DNA from: Microbacterium proteolyticum
GTDB taxonomy: Bacteria > Actinomycetota > Actinomycetes > Actinomycetales > Microbacteriaceae
Assembly: GCF_029639405.1 (NCBI RefSeq)
Contig: NZ_CP121274.1
Coordinates: 1,612,001 to 1,676,000 of the forward strand
Reading direction: 5' to 3'
DNA: 64,000 nucleotides
The notes beneath the pieces are model-generated. The model saw only the letters and a program-made list of their open reading frames with translations. It was not told the DNA's origin and made no database searches. Shown here piece by piece: positions 56,414 through 64,000 of the stretch. How positions within the stretch are numbered: the stretch's first letter is position 1; every line of letters begins with the position of its first letter. The position numbers were made by a program, and so were the translations under genes.

Positions 56414-57361
56414 ATGACGACCCGAGAGGATGCCAACGAGCTCCGCGCCCGTGTGCGTTCCTTGACGCTCGAGACCGCCGATGTGCTGTCGGTCGAGCTC
56501 GAAGGGGTCGACGGCCCGCTTCCCGGATGGACGCCCGGCGCCCACATCGACCTGGCCCTCCCGGGTGCGCCCGTCCGCCAGTACTCGCTGTGCGGGGAGC
56601 CCGCCTCGGCGCGGTACCGCATCGCCGTCCTCCGCGAGGAGCAGAGCCGCGGCGGCTCCCGCGCCGTGCACGAGCGGCTGCGTCCCGGCGACGTCGTGTC
56701 GCTCCGCGGTCCGCGCACCCATTTCGGCCTCGAACCCGCCGACGAGTACCTGTTCCTCGCGGGCGGCATCGGCATCACGCCGGTTCTGCCCATGGTGCGC
56801 GCCGCCGCCGCGGCGGGCGTGCCGTGGCGTGTGCTGTACCTCGGCGCCTCGCGCACCCGCATGGCGTTCCTCGACGATCTCGCGGCCCTGCCCGGCGGAA
56901 CCGTCGACGTCGTCGCGCGCGACGAGGGGGTGCGCGCCGACCTCGCGGCCGAGCTCGCGGCCCACCCGGACGCCGCGGTGTACGCGTGCGGTCCCGCGCG
57001 CATGCTCGGGGAGGTCACGCGCCTGGTGCCCGCGGCATCCGGTCGCCTTCACCTGGAGTACTTCACCGCCCCCGTGGTGGAGTACGAGCCCGGCGGACCG
57101 TTCGCCGTGCGCCTCGCGCTCACGGGCGTCGAGGTGACCGTCGAACCCGAGCAGAGCGTGCTCGAGGTGCTGCGCGACGCGGGTGTCGACGTGCTCTCCG
57201 ACTGCGAGGAGGGCATCTGCGGCAGCTGCGAGACGGGCGTCCTCGAGGGGGAGGTCGAGCATCGCGACTTCGTCCTCACCGCCCAGGAGCGTGCCGCGAA
57301 CGACTGCATGATGGTGTGCGTCTCGCGCTCGGCGTGCCCCGTCCTCGTCCTCCAGGCCTGA
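56414..57361 (+). CDS. VanB-type oxygenase reductase (FMN, [2Fe-2S] ferredoxin domain)
   Basis: This 315-residue reductase feeds electrons from NAD(P)H to the Rieske oxygenase downstream. The FMN domain has APVRQYSLCGEP (R-x-Y-S-L), the nucleotide domain YLFLAGGIGITPVLPMV and VYACGPARML, and the C-terminal plant-type ferredoxin has DCEEGICGSCETGVLEG plus MVCVSRSACPVL, giving four cysteines. This order (flavin, NAD, FeS) is that of phthalate dioxygenase reductase and VanB. The ATG at 56414 is leaderless, with a TAGGAT box 6 nt upstream inside the GntR operator. First gene of unit B. Confidence 0.92.
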   Translation: MTTREDANELRARVRSLTLETADVLSVELEGVDGPLPGWTPGAHIDLALPGAPVRQYSLCGEPASARYRIAVLREEQSRGGSRAVHERLRPGDVVSLRGPRTHFGLEPADEYLFLAGGIGITPVLPMVRAAAAAGVPWRVLYLGASRTRMAFLDDLAALPGGTVDVVARDEGVRADLAAELAAHPDAAVYACGPARMLGEVTRLVPAASGRLHLEYFTAPVVEYEPGGPFAVRLALTGVEVTVEPEQSVLEVLRDAGVDVLSDCEEGICGSCETGVLEGEVEHRDFVLTAQERAANDCMMVCVSRSACPVLVLQA

Positions 57362-57404
57362 CCGGCCTGCACCACACCCGCACCGACCACGAGAGGCCAC
57401 GGCC

Positions 57405-58742
57405 ATGCTGAAGCAGGAAGACAACGAGAAGATCACCCGCTCCGGGCCGGGTACGCCGCTCGGCAACCTCCTGCGCTCGTACTGGCAGCCGGCCGCCCTC
57501 GTGTCCGAGATGCCGGGGGAGCGGCCGGTCAAGGCCGTCCGCATCATGAGCGAGGACCTCGTGCTGTTCAAGAAGCGCGAGGGCTGGGGGCTCATCAGCC
57601 GCTACTGCGCCCACCGGGGCGTCGACCTGTCGTACGGCCGCCTCGAGGAGGACGGCATCCGGTGCCTCTACCACGGGTGGCTCTACAACGGCGAGGGCAA
57701 GTGCGTCGAGCAGCCCGCCGAACCCGAGCACAGCCAGTTCCTGGGCAAGATCCGCATCGCCAACTACCCGTGCGTCGAGAAGAACGGGATCATCTTCACC
57801 TACATGGGCGCGGGCGACCCTCCGCCCTTCCCCGACTACGACTGCTTCGTCGCGCCGGAGGAGTACACCTTCGCGTTCAAGGGTCTGTGGGACTGCAACT
57901 GGCTGCAGGGGCTCGAGGGCGGCATCGACCCGAGCCACGTGTCGTTCCTGCACCGCTTCATCGAGGAAGACCCCCGCGAGATGTACGGGCAGCAGTTCGC
58001 GGAGGAGGTCGAGGGAACGGGGAAGAAGCTCTCGATGCTCGTGGGCGAGAGCTACCGTCCCGACATCGAGGTCGAGAGCGCCGACCACGGCCTCCGAGTC
58101 TTCGCTCTGCGCCAGCTCACCGAGGACATCAAGCACGTGCGCGTGACGAACCTGATGTTCCCCAACGCTTTCGTCGTCCCCTTCGGCAACACCAAGGTGT
58201 TCACGCAGTGGCACGTGCCGATCGACGACGAGCACCACTACTGGTACATGATCTGGTACGACTTCGCCGAGGTCACGGACAAGGACACCCTGCTGCAGCA
58301 GCGACTGGAGGGCGTGACCTTGCCGGACTACCGACCGATCCGCAACCGCGACAACAACTGGGGCTTCGACCCCCAGGAGCAGAAGGAACTGACGTACACG
58401 GGCATGGGGCTCGACATCAACGTCCACGACCAGTGGGCCGTCGAGAGCATGGGCGCCATCCAGGACCGCACGGTCGAGCGCCTCGGCGTCTCGGACCGCG
58501 CGGTCACCGCCAACCGGCGCCTGCTGCTGCGGGCGATCGACTCCTTCGCCGCGGGCGGGCAGACGCCGTCGCACCCCGTGAGCGACGAGGATGCCGCGAA
58601 GCTCACCGGGCCGCTCGCGATGGACACGATCGCCGCCAACGACGCGTGGCAGGAGCGGTGGGTGCAACGCGAGCACGAGCGCCGCGCGGCCTCGCCGTGG
58701 GCGGCCCCGAAGACGACCGCCGAGGAGACCGTCGATGCGTGA
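57405..58742 (+). CDS. Rieske non-heme iron oxygenase, large subunit (phthalate dioxygenase-like)
   Basis: This 445-residue oxygenase uses O2 and electrons from the reductase to hydroxylate or demethylate its substrate. The Rieske centre is RYCAHRG (Cys68, His70) and CLYHGW (Cys87, His90). The mononuclear iron site is NWLQGLEGGIDPSHVSFLH, with bridging Asp175, His178 and His183. The family is the single-component phthalate dioxygenase type that pairs with VanB-like reductases. It lacks a beta subunit. The stop overlaps the next start by 8 nt. The substrate is unknown; neighbours suggest a gamma-glutamyl amide or an amine-derived acid rather than a plain aromatic. Confidence 0.9.
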   Translation: MLKQEDNEKITRSGPGTPLGNLLRSYWQPAALVSEMPGERPVKAVRIMSEDLVLFKKREGWGLISRYCAHRGVDLSYGRLEEDGIRCLYHGWLYNGEGKCVEQPAEPEHSQFLGKIRIANYPCVEKNGIIFTYMGAGDPPPFPDYDCFVAPEEYTFAFKGLWDCNWLQGLEGGIDPSHVSFLHRFIEEDPREMYGQQFAEEVEGTGKKLSMLVGESYRPDIEVESADHGLRVFALRQLTEDIKHVRVTNLMFPNAFVVPFGNTKVFTQWHVPIDDEHHYWYMIWYDFAEVTDKDTLLQQRLEGVTLPDYRPIRNRDNNWGFDPQEQKELTYTGMGLDINVHDQWAVESMGAIQDRTVERLGVSDRAVTANRRLLLRAIDSFAAGGQTPSHPVSDEDAAKLTGPLAMDTIAANDAWQERWVQREHERRAASPWAAPKTTAEETVDA

Positions 58743-60264
58743 GCGCAACGTCGACGAGCGCCCGGTCTCGGAGAGCGGCGGCGGGATCTCCGCCCGCCCG
58801 ATGCTCGCCGCCGACCGCGAGGGATTCGTCCACCGGCACGGGCTGTGGAGCGAGGCGCAGTACGCCGCCGCCGGACAGATGCGCCGCGTCGTGGACGAGC
58901 TCGGCATCGACATGGTGCGCTTCTCGTTCGTCGACCAGCACGGCATCCTGCGCGGCAAGACGATCGCGCGGGGAGGACTCGCCGCCGCCCTCCGTTCGGG
59001 CGTCACCGCCCCCAGCTCGCTGCTGTTGAAGGACACCTCCGGCCAGTCGGTGTTCTCGGTGTTCAGCTCCGAGACGGGTGTCGGAGTCGGCGGGTTCAGC
59101 GGCGCCGGCGACATCGTGCTCGTGCCCGACCCCACCACGTTCCGCGTGCTGCCGTGGGCACCGGGGACCGCCTGGATCCTGTGCGACCTGCGCTTCCCCG
59201 ACGGCAGCCCGGTTCCGTTCTGCACCCGGACGATCCTGCGCAACGAGCTGACCGCGCTCGCCGCGCGCGGCTACGACATGACGGTCGGTGCGGAGCTGGA
59301 GTTCCACGTCTTCCGCGCCGACGACGCAGCCCTCGGTACCGAGCACGTCGGTGCGCCCGGTCGCCCCGGGGCCGCCTCCCTCACCGCGCCGACCACGCGC
59401 GGCTCGCAGCTGCTGCTCGAGGAGGGCCTCGACCGCATGCAGCCGCTCGTCGATGCGCTGTACCGCGGGCTGACGCTCCTCGACCTGCCGCTGCGCTCGA
59501 TCGAGCTCGAGTTCGGCCCCAGCCAGTTCGAGATCACGATGGAGGCAGGCTCCGCGGCCGAGATCGCGGATGCCATCGTCCTGTGCCGCACCGCCGTCCG
59601 GCGCATCGCCGCGGGCCTCGGTTATCACGCGACGTTCATGTCCCGCCCGCAGGGGGCCGACGGGGCCTCGACCGGATGGCACCTGCACCAGTCGCTCACC
59701 GAGCGCGCGACCGGCCGCGGCGCGTTCGTGCCCGATGCGCCGGGGACGACCCTGTCGCTGCTCGGCTCGGCCTACCTCGGGGGCCTCCTCGCGCACGCCG
59801 GGGCGGCGGCGGTGTTCACCACCCCGACGGTCAACGGCTACAAGCGCTACCAGCCGAACTCGCTCGCGCCCGACCGCATCGCGTGGGGCATCGACAACAA
59901 GGGCGCGATGGTGCGTGCCGTCGGCGGGATCGGCGACCCGGCGACACGGCTCGAGAACCGGTCGGGCGAGCCCGCGGCCAACCCGTACCTCTACATCGCG
60001 TCGCAGCTGATCAGCGGCGTCGACGGCATCGAGCGCGGGCTCATCCCGCCCGCCCCCACGACCGACCCCTACCGCACGGACGCCCCGGCGCTGCCGGCAT
60101 CCCTCGGGGCCGCCGTCGACGCCTTCGAGGCCGACGACGTCTTCCGTGCCGCCCTCGGCGACGTCGTGGTGGAGTGGTACGCGACCATCAAGAGGGCCGA
60201 GTTCGCCCGTTATCTTCGCCACGTCTCCGATTGGGAGCAGCGCGAGTACTTCGAGATCTTCTGA
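58735..60264 (+). CDS. glutamine-synthetase-family gamma-glutamyl-amine ligase
   Basis: This 509-residue protein is of the glutamine synthetase superfamily (GlnA/PuuA type) and most likely links glutamate to an amine with ATP. Catalytic segments are present: MTVGAELEFHVF, LRSIELEFGPSQFEITMEAGSAAE, GWHLHQSLTERATGRG, VNGYKRYQPNSLAPDR and RLENRSGEPAANPYLYIASQLISGV. It has a longer N-terminus than glutamine synthetase I and no adenylylation Tyr region I can find. True glutamine synthetase is not expected in such an operon. It overlaps the Rieske gene by 8 nt. A role like TdnQ, IpuC or PuuA, activating an amine as its gamma-glutamyl amide, is inferred. Confidence 0.88.
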   Translation: MRERNVDERPVSESGGGISARPMLAADREGFVHRHGLWSEAQYAAAGQMRRVVDELGIDMVRFSFVDQHGILRGKTIARGGLAAALRSGVTAPSSLLLKDTSGQSVFSVFSSETGVGVGGFSGAGDIVLVPDPTTFRVLPWAPGTAWILCDLRFPDGSPVPFCTRTILRNELTALAARGYDMTVGAELEFHVFRADDAALGTEHVGAPGRPGAASLTAPTTRGSQLLLEEGLDRMQPLVDALYRGLTLLDLPLRSIELEFGPSQFEITMEAGSAAEIADAIVLCRTAVRRIAAGLGYHATFMSRPQGADGASTGWHLHQSLTERATGRGAFVPDAPGTTLSLLGSAYLGGLLAHAGAAAVFTTPTVNGYKRYQPNSLAPDRIAWGIDNKGAMVRAVGGIGDPATRLENRSGEPAANPYLYIASQLISGVDGIERGLIPPAPTTDPYRTDAPALPASLGAAVDAFEADDVFRAALGDVVVEWYATIKRAEFARYLRHVSDWEQREYFEIF

Positions 60265-60272
60265 GGACCACC

Positions 60273-61739
60273 ATGAGCCTGCGCACCACCGTCACCGCCC
60301 TGCCGGAGTACGAGCCGTTCCTCCTCGGCGGAGAGTGGATGCCGCTCGGCGAGCGCCCCGCGCGCGCGGTGATCGACCCCGCCACCGGCGAGGTGCTCAC
60401 GACCGTGGCCGACGCGACGGTCGCCGACGTCGACGCCGCGGTCGCGATCGCGGTCGACGCCCACGCCGACCGGCGCTGGCGCGGGCTCGCGCCCCTGGAG
60501 CGCGCCCGGATCCTCAACCGGGTCGCCGATCTCATCGAGGAGCGGCTCGAAGAGCTGGCGGTGCTCGAGACGCGCGACAACGGCAAGCCCATCGAGCGCT
60601 CCCGCGCTGACACGGCGATGGCCGCCCGCACCTTCCGCCACTTCGCGGGGGCGCCGTCGCGCCTGGGCGGCACGGTCGTCGCGGTCGACGGCGGGGGACA
60701 CCACGTCTACACGGTGCAGGAGCCGGTCGGCCCGGTGGCGATCATCCTGCCGTGGAACTTCCCGATCATGACGGCGGCGTTCAAGCTCGCCCCGGCGCTC
60801 GCCGCGGGCTGCCCCGTGGTCGCCAAGCCCGCGGAGGACACCCCGCTGACGCTCCTCCGCCTCGGCGGCATCCTGGCCGAGGCGGGCGTTCCCGCCGGCA
60901 CCGTGAGCATCCTGACGGGCGACGGATCCGTCGGCGCCGCGCTCACCGCGCACCCGGGCATCGCGAAGATCACCTTCACCGGCTCGACCGAGGTCGGGCG
61001 GCTCGTCGCGCACGCCGCGGCCGACGACTTCACGCGCGTGACGCTGGAACTCGGCGGCAAGAGCCCGAACATCGTGTTCGAGGACGCCGACCTGGATGCC
61101 GCCGTCCTCGCGGCGATGCGCGCGTCGTTCGGACACTCCGGGCAGATGTGCACCGCGGGGAGCCGTCTGCTCGTGCAGCGCTCGATCCTCGCCGAGATGA
61201 CGGAGCGCATGACCGCGGCCGTGGGCCGCGTCCCCGTCGGCGACGGCCTCGACGGCGGCATCACCGTCGGCCCGCTCGTATCGGAGGAGCAGCGCGAGCG
61301 CGTGCTCGGCTACATCCGCGCGGGCGTCGACGAGGGCGCGACCCTCCTCGCCGGCGGCGGGGTCCGCGAGCCGGGCTTCTACGTCGAGCCGACGCTCTTC
61401 TCCGGCGTCACGAACGACATGCGCATCGCCCGCGAGGAGATCTTCGGACCCGTCGTCGGCATCATCCCGTTCGACGACGAAGCGGATGCCCTCCGCATCG
61501 CCAACGACACCGCCTACGGACTCGCGGCGGGCGTGTGGACCCGCGACCTCGGTCGGGCGCACCGAATGGCCGCGGCGCTGGACGCCGGCACGGTGTGGAT
61601 CAACACGTACAACCTCTTCGACCCCGCCCTCTCGTTCGGCGGCACGGGGGAGTCGGGACTGGGACGCGACCTGGGCGAGGAGGGGCTGCGCGGCTTCCTC
61701 GAGACCAAGAGCGTCGTCATCGCCATCCCGGAGGCGTGA
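60273..61739 (+). CDS. aldehyde dehydrogenase
   Basis: This 488-residue NAD(P)-dependent aldehyde dehydrogenase has the complete family set: ILPWNFPIMTAAFKLAPALAAGCPVVAKPAEDTPLT, ITFTGSTEVGRLV, VTLELGGKSPNIVF (Glu) and SFGHSGQMCTAGSR (nucleophile Cys). EIFGPVVGIIPF and GESGLGRDLGEEGLRGFLETKSV close the protein. In this operon it probably oxidises an aldehyde made from a hydroxylated side chain or by the amine oxidases of unit A. The ATG at 60273 follows the ligase stop by 8 nt with GAGGACC upstream. Confidence 0.92.
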   Translation: MSLRTTVTALPEYEPFLLGGEWMPLGERPARAVIDPATGEVLTTVADATVADVDAAVAIAVDAHADRRWRGLAPLERARILNRVADLIEERLEELAVLETRDNGKPIERSRADTAMAARTFRHFAGAPSRLGGTVVAVDGGGHHVYTVQEPVGPVAIILPWNFPIMTAAFKLAPALAAGCPVVAKPAEDTPLTLLRLGGILAEAGVPAGTVSILTGDGSVGAALTAHPGIAKITFTGSTEVGRLVAHAAADDFTRVTLELGGKSPNIVFEDADLDAAVLAAMRASFGHSGQMCTAGSRLLVQRSILAEMTERMTAAVGRVPVGDGLDGGITVGPLVSEEQRERVLGYIRAGVDEGATLLAGGGVREPGFYVEPTLFSGVTNDMRIAREEIFGPVVGIIPFDDEADALRIANDTAYGLAAGVWTRDLGRAHRMAAALDAGTVWINTYNLFDPALSFGGTGESGLGRDLGEEGLRGFLETKSVVIAIPEA

Positions 61740-61744
61740 CCGGC

Positions 61745-62755
61745 ATGCTCACCGTCCACGGCGTGTCCGGGCCGATCGCGCCCGCACAGCTCGGCGTCAC
61801 GCTGCCGCACGAGCACGTGTACATCAACATGACGCGGACGACCCCGCAGGACGGTTACCTCGCGGTCGAGGAGGAGATGCTCGCGGAGCTCGCGCTGTTC
61901 CGCGCGGCGGGCGGATCGACGCTCGTCGATCTGACGAACGGCGAACTCAGCGACTACGCCGCGCCGTTCGGCGAGAGCGACGACATCACCGAGCTCCAGC
62001 AGAACCGGCGGACCGGGTCGCGCTCGATCGCGAACGTCCGGGCGACCCGGCGGGCGGCGGAGGCCAGTGGCATCCAGGTCATCCTCGGGACGGGTCACTA
62101 CTACGACACCTACCTCGACAAGGAGTGGTTCGACCGCACTCCGACGAACACGCTCGCCGACTTCCTCATCGCCGACCTCCTGGACGAGATCCCCGGGACC
62201 GGCGTGCGCGCGGGCGTGATCGGCGAGATCGCGTCCGACCTGTCGCACATCACCGCCGCCGAGGAGCGCTCGTTCCGCGCGGCCGCGCGCGCCGGTCGCG
62301 AGACCGGTGCCCTCATCTCCACGCACGCGGCATCCTTCCCGACGGGCCTCGCCCAGCTCGAGATCATCGCCGAAGAGGGCGTCGACCCCTCGCGCGTCGT
62401 CATCGGCCACGCCGACACCGTGAAGAGCATCGACTACTCGCTCGAGCTCCTCCGGCGCGGGGCCTTCGTCGAGTTCGACTGCCTCATGACGTGCCGGGTC
62501 GGCGGTGCGCTGGTGCGCCACCAGATCGACCGCCGCATCGAGTACCTCCGCCGCATCATCGACGCGGGCTACGCGCACAAGGTGCTGCTCTCCCACGACG
62601 TCTGCCAGCGTTCGCACCTGCGGGCGTACGGTGGCCCGGGATACACGTTCCTCTTCGAGGAGTTCCGGCAGATCGCCGTCGAGGCCGGCATCGCACCCGA
62701 GACCCTCGACACCATCCACCGCGACAACCCGCGTCGCGCCGTCTTCGGGGAGTGA
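61745..62755 (+). CDS. phosphotriesterase-family metal-dependent hydrolase (copy 1)
   Basis: This 336-residue TIM-barrel hydrolase is of the phosphotriesterase/PHP family. Metal ligands: His-x-His in LPHEHVYIN, Glu in GVIGEIASD where classic phosphotriesterase has carboxylated Lys, His in LISTHAAS, His in VIGHADTVK, Asp in LLSHDVCQR. Members act as lactonases, amidases or esterases; true organophosphate activity is rare. DRTPTNTLADFLIADLLDEIPG is typical. It starts 5 nt after the ALDH stop, and the second copy begins 3 nt after its own stop. It is a candidate for opening a lactone or cutting the gamma-glutamyl amide. Confidence 0.88.
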   Translation: MLTVHGVSGPIAPAQLGVTLPHEHVYINMTRTTPQDGYLAVEEEMLAELALFRAAGGSTLVDLTNGELSDYAAPFGESDDITELQQNRRTGSRSIANVRATRRAAEASGIQVILGTGHYYDTYLDKEWFDRTPTNTLADFLIADLLDEIPGTGVRAGVIGEIASDLSHITAAEERSFRAAARAGRETGALISTHAASFPTGLAQLEIIAEEGVDPSRVVIGHADTVKSIDYSLELLRRGAFVEFDCLMTCRVGGALVRHQIDRRIEYLRRIIDAGYAHKVLLSHDVCQRSHLRAYGGPGYTFLFEEFRQIAVEAGIAPETLDTIHRDNPRRAVFGE

Positions 62756-62758
62756 CCG

Positions 62759-63781
62759 ATGCCCGTGCACACCGTCCGAGGACCCATCGACGCCGCCGAC
62801 CTGGGCCGCACGTCGATGCACGAGCACCTGCTCAGCGACCTGCGCATCTGGGCGAAGACGCCGACCGAGCTGCCGCCCGAGGGCGTCCCGATGGGCCCCG
62901 AGCTCATGGCGTACCTCCGGTGGAACTTCCTCTCGATCCCCGAGAACATCGTCCTGCACGACCCCGACGTCGCCGCCGAGGAGCTCGCGCACGTCGTCAC
63001 CGCGGGGGGATCGGGCGTCGTCGAGCTCACGCTCGACGGCATGGGCCGGCGCCTGGCCGAACTCCCCGAGATCTCCCGCCGGTCGGGCGTGCACGTCATG
63101 GTCGGTGCGGGGTTCTACGTCGAGCCCACGATGCCCGATGACGTGCGGACCGCCGACGTCGACACCCTCACCGAGCTGCTGCTGACCCAGCTGCGCGACG
63201 GCATCGAGGGCACCGGCATCCTTCCCGCCCTCCTCGGTGAGATCGGCACGAGCTATCCCGTGACGGATGCCGAGTGGCGCTCGCTCCGCGCGGCCGCGCG
63301 CGCCGGTGCCGAGACCGGCGCCGCCGTCTACACCCACCAGTCGTTCCGCGGCATGGCCGGGACCGAGGTGCTCGAGGTGCTGGTGGCGGAGGGCATGTCG
63401 CCCGACCGCGTGATCATCGGCCACCTCGATGAGTATTGGGACAAGGCCTACCACCGCGACATCGCGCAGGCCGGCGCCGTCCTCGCCTACGACACGTTCG
63501 GGTCGGACTTCTACTACGGCGGCGCCGACCTCCGGAACCCGACGGATGCCGAGCGGCTCCAGATGGTCGAGTGGCTGCTGTCCGAGGGGTACGGCGCCCA
63601 GCTCGTCATCGCCCAGGACGTGTGGGCGCAGGCGAACCTCCGCCGCAACGGCGGGCGCGGCTACGACCACCTTTTCGCCCGCATCGGCCCCGCCATCGCG
63701 AAGATCGCCGGCGACCCGGCGGTCGCCGACCAGATCCTCATCCACACTCCGCGGCGGTTGCTCGACCGCCCGACGCTCTAG
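62759..63781 (+). CDS. phosphotriesterase-family metal-dependent hydrolase (copy 2)
   Basis: This 340-residue relative of the previous gene is clearly diverged. Metal ligands are again complete: SMHEHLLSD (His-x-His), LLGEIGTS (Glu), VYTHQSF (His), IIGHLDEYW (His) and VIAQDVWAQ (Asp). The region FGSDFYYGGADLRNPTDAERLQMVEWL differs strongly from copy 1, so the two are not redundant; they may form a heteromer or act in sequence. The ATG is at 62759, 3 nt after the stop of copy 1. It is followed by the isochorismatase-family gene after 9 nt with a strong AGGAGG site. Confidence 0.88.
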   Translation: MPVHTVRGPIDAADLGRTSMHEHLLSDLRIWAKTPTELPPEGVPMGPELMAYLRWNFLSIPENIVLHDPDVAAEELAHVVTAGGSGVVELTLDGMGRRLAELPEISRRSGVHVMVGAGFYVEPTMPDDVRTADVDTLTELLLTQLRDGIEGTGILPALLGEIGTSYPVTDAEWRSLRAAARAGAETGAAVYTHQSFRGMAGTEVLEVLVAEGMSPDRVIIGHLDEYWDKAYHRDIAQAGAVLAYDTFGSDFYYGGADLRNPTDAERLQMVEWLLSEGYGAQLVIAQDVWAQANLRRNGGRGYDHLFARIGPAIAKIAGDPAVADQILIHTPRRLLDRPTL

Positions 63782-63790
63782 GAGGTCCCC

Positions 63791-64000
63791 ATGACCGACA
63801 CCGCACCCGAGACCGGCATCGGCCCCGCCCACCTGGTCGGCCGCACCGTCCTGATCGTCGTCGACATCCAGGGCGGTGCCGGCACCACCCCGCCCGAGGA
63901 GGGCGGCATCCCCGTCCTCATGGGCGGTCGCGCCGAGCGCCGCGAGCGCGTCCGTGCGCTGGTCGACGGCGCCCGCGCGGCCGCGGTGCCCGTCGTCTGG
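63791..64000 (+). CDS. isochorismatase/cysteine-hydrolase family protein (3' partial)
   Basis: Only the first 70 residues are in the window. VGRTVLIVVDIQGGAGTTPP is the N-terminal strand of the isochorismatase-like hydrolases, with the Asp of V-V-D-I-Q as the catalytic acid; the later Lys and Cys lie outside. RVRALVDGARAAAVPVVW is the first helix and next strand. Members cleave amides such as nicotinamide, N-carbamoyl amines or biuret, which suits an amine pathway. An AGGAGG site about 5 nt before the ATG marks the start clearly. The frame is open to the end of the window. Confidence 0.8.
   Translation, partial: MTDTAPETGIGPAHLVGRTVLIVVDIQGGAGTTPPEEGGIPVLMGGRAERRERVRALVDGARAAAVPVVW

Noticed and set aside
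49580..57595. A minus-strand open frame of about 2670 codons across seven real genes
   Set aside because: It runs antisense or out of phase to genes with full domain evidence. Its translation is a low-complexity Arg/Gly/Pro/Ala mix, as expected when stop codons are rare at about 70% GC.

Overview
The window is a 64 kb piece of a high-GC (about 70%) Gram-positive chromosome. Several traits point to the actinobacterial family Microbacteriaceae, most likely Microbacterium or a close relative. These are near-exclusive G/C third codon positions, frequent GTG starts, DUF7882, DUF3072 and DUF6421 proteins, a treX-treY-treZ trehalose operon, the lhr-nei pair also known from mycobacteria, and a very frequent heptamer GGATGCC/GGCATCC. 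I see no rRNA, tRNA, CRISPR array, integrase or insertion sequence. No gene-free gap is longer than about 250 bases.

Layout. Positions 1-7200: an ADP-dependent sugar-kinase-like gene (5' end outside the window), an alpha/beta hydrolase, a divergent MarR pair, three DUF7882 paralogues on alternating strands, a small alarmone synthetase and a coupled pair of unknown genes. 7273-13755: the trehalose operon treX/treY/treZ, which makes trehalose from glycogen-type glucan. 13780-18282: small housekeeping and unknown genes (TspO-like protein, amidotransferase, HTH-less LysR-like protein, DUF1304, hexapeptide protein). 18284-26261: a DNA repair pair (Nei-type glycosylase and Lhr helicase), an ABC-F protein with a possible leader peptide, and an esterase. 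26497-39822: mixed core genes, namely NUDIX, membrane-tethered AlbA_2, threonine aldolase, MFS, SDR/DUF6421/Lrp, a NarL-type two-component system, SprT, a spermidine-synthase-like protein and a class II amidotransferase-like protein.

The accessory part starts at 39822. Unit A (39902-46331) encodes a PLP lyase, a sarcosine-oxidase-like FAD enzyme, a cytosolic gamma-glutamyltransferase-like Ntn hydrolase, a copper amine oxidase with a His-rich tail and a membrane protein. Unit B (56414 to beyond the end) encodes a flavin/[2Fe-2S] reductase, a Rieske oxygenase, a glutamine-synthetase-like ligase, an aldehyde dehydrogenase, two phosphotriesterase-family hydrolases and an isochorismatase-family enzyme. 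A GntR regulator is divergent from unit B. Both units carry the same pair of GGATCC-centred sites exactly 21 bp apart, so I infer one GntR regulon for catabolism of an unknown amine through gamma-glutamylated intermediates. Between the units, bounded by two strong terminator hairpins (46377-46410 and 55488-55523), lies a separate LacI-controlled sugar island: ABC importer without its ATPase, GH3 glycosidase and a secreted Asp-box/ricin-lectin enzyme.

A recurring architecture is the leaderless promoter. At least 24 first genes have a TANNNT or ACAAT-type -10 box exactly 6-7 nt before the start codon and mostly no Shine-Dalgarno sequence. I used this to choose several starts, including GTG starts for treX, the amidotransferase at 15413 and the threonine aldolase at 29231.
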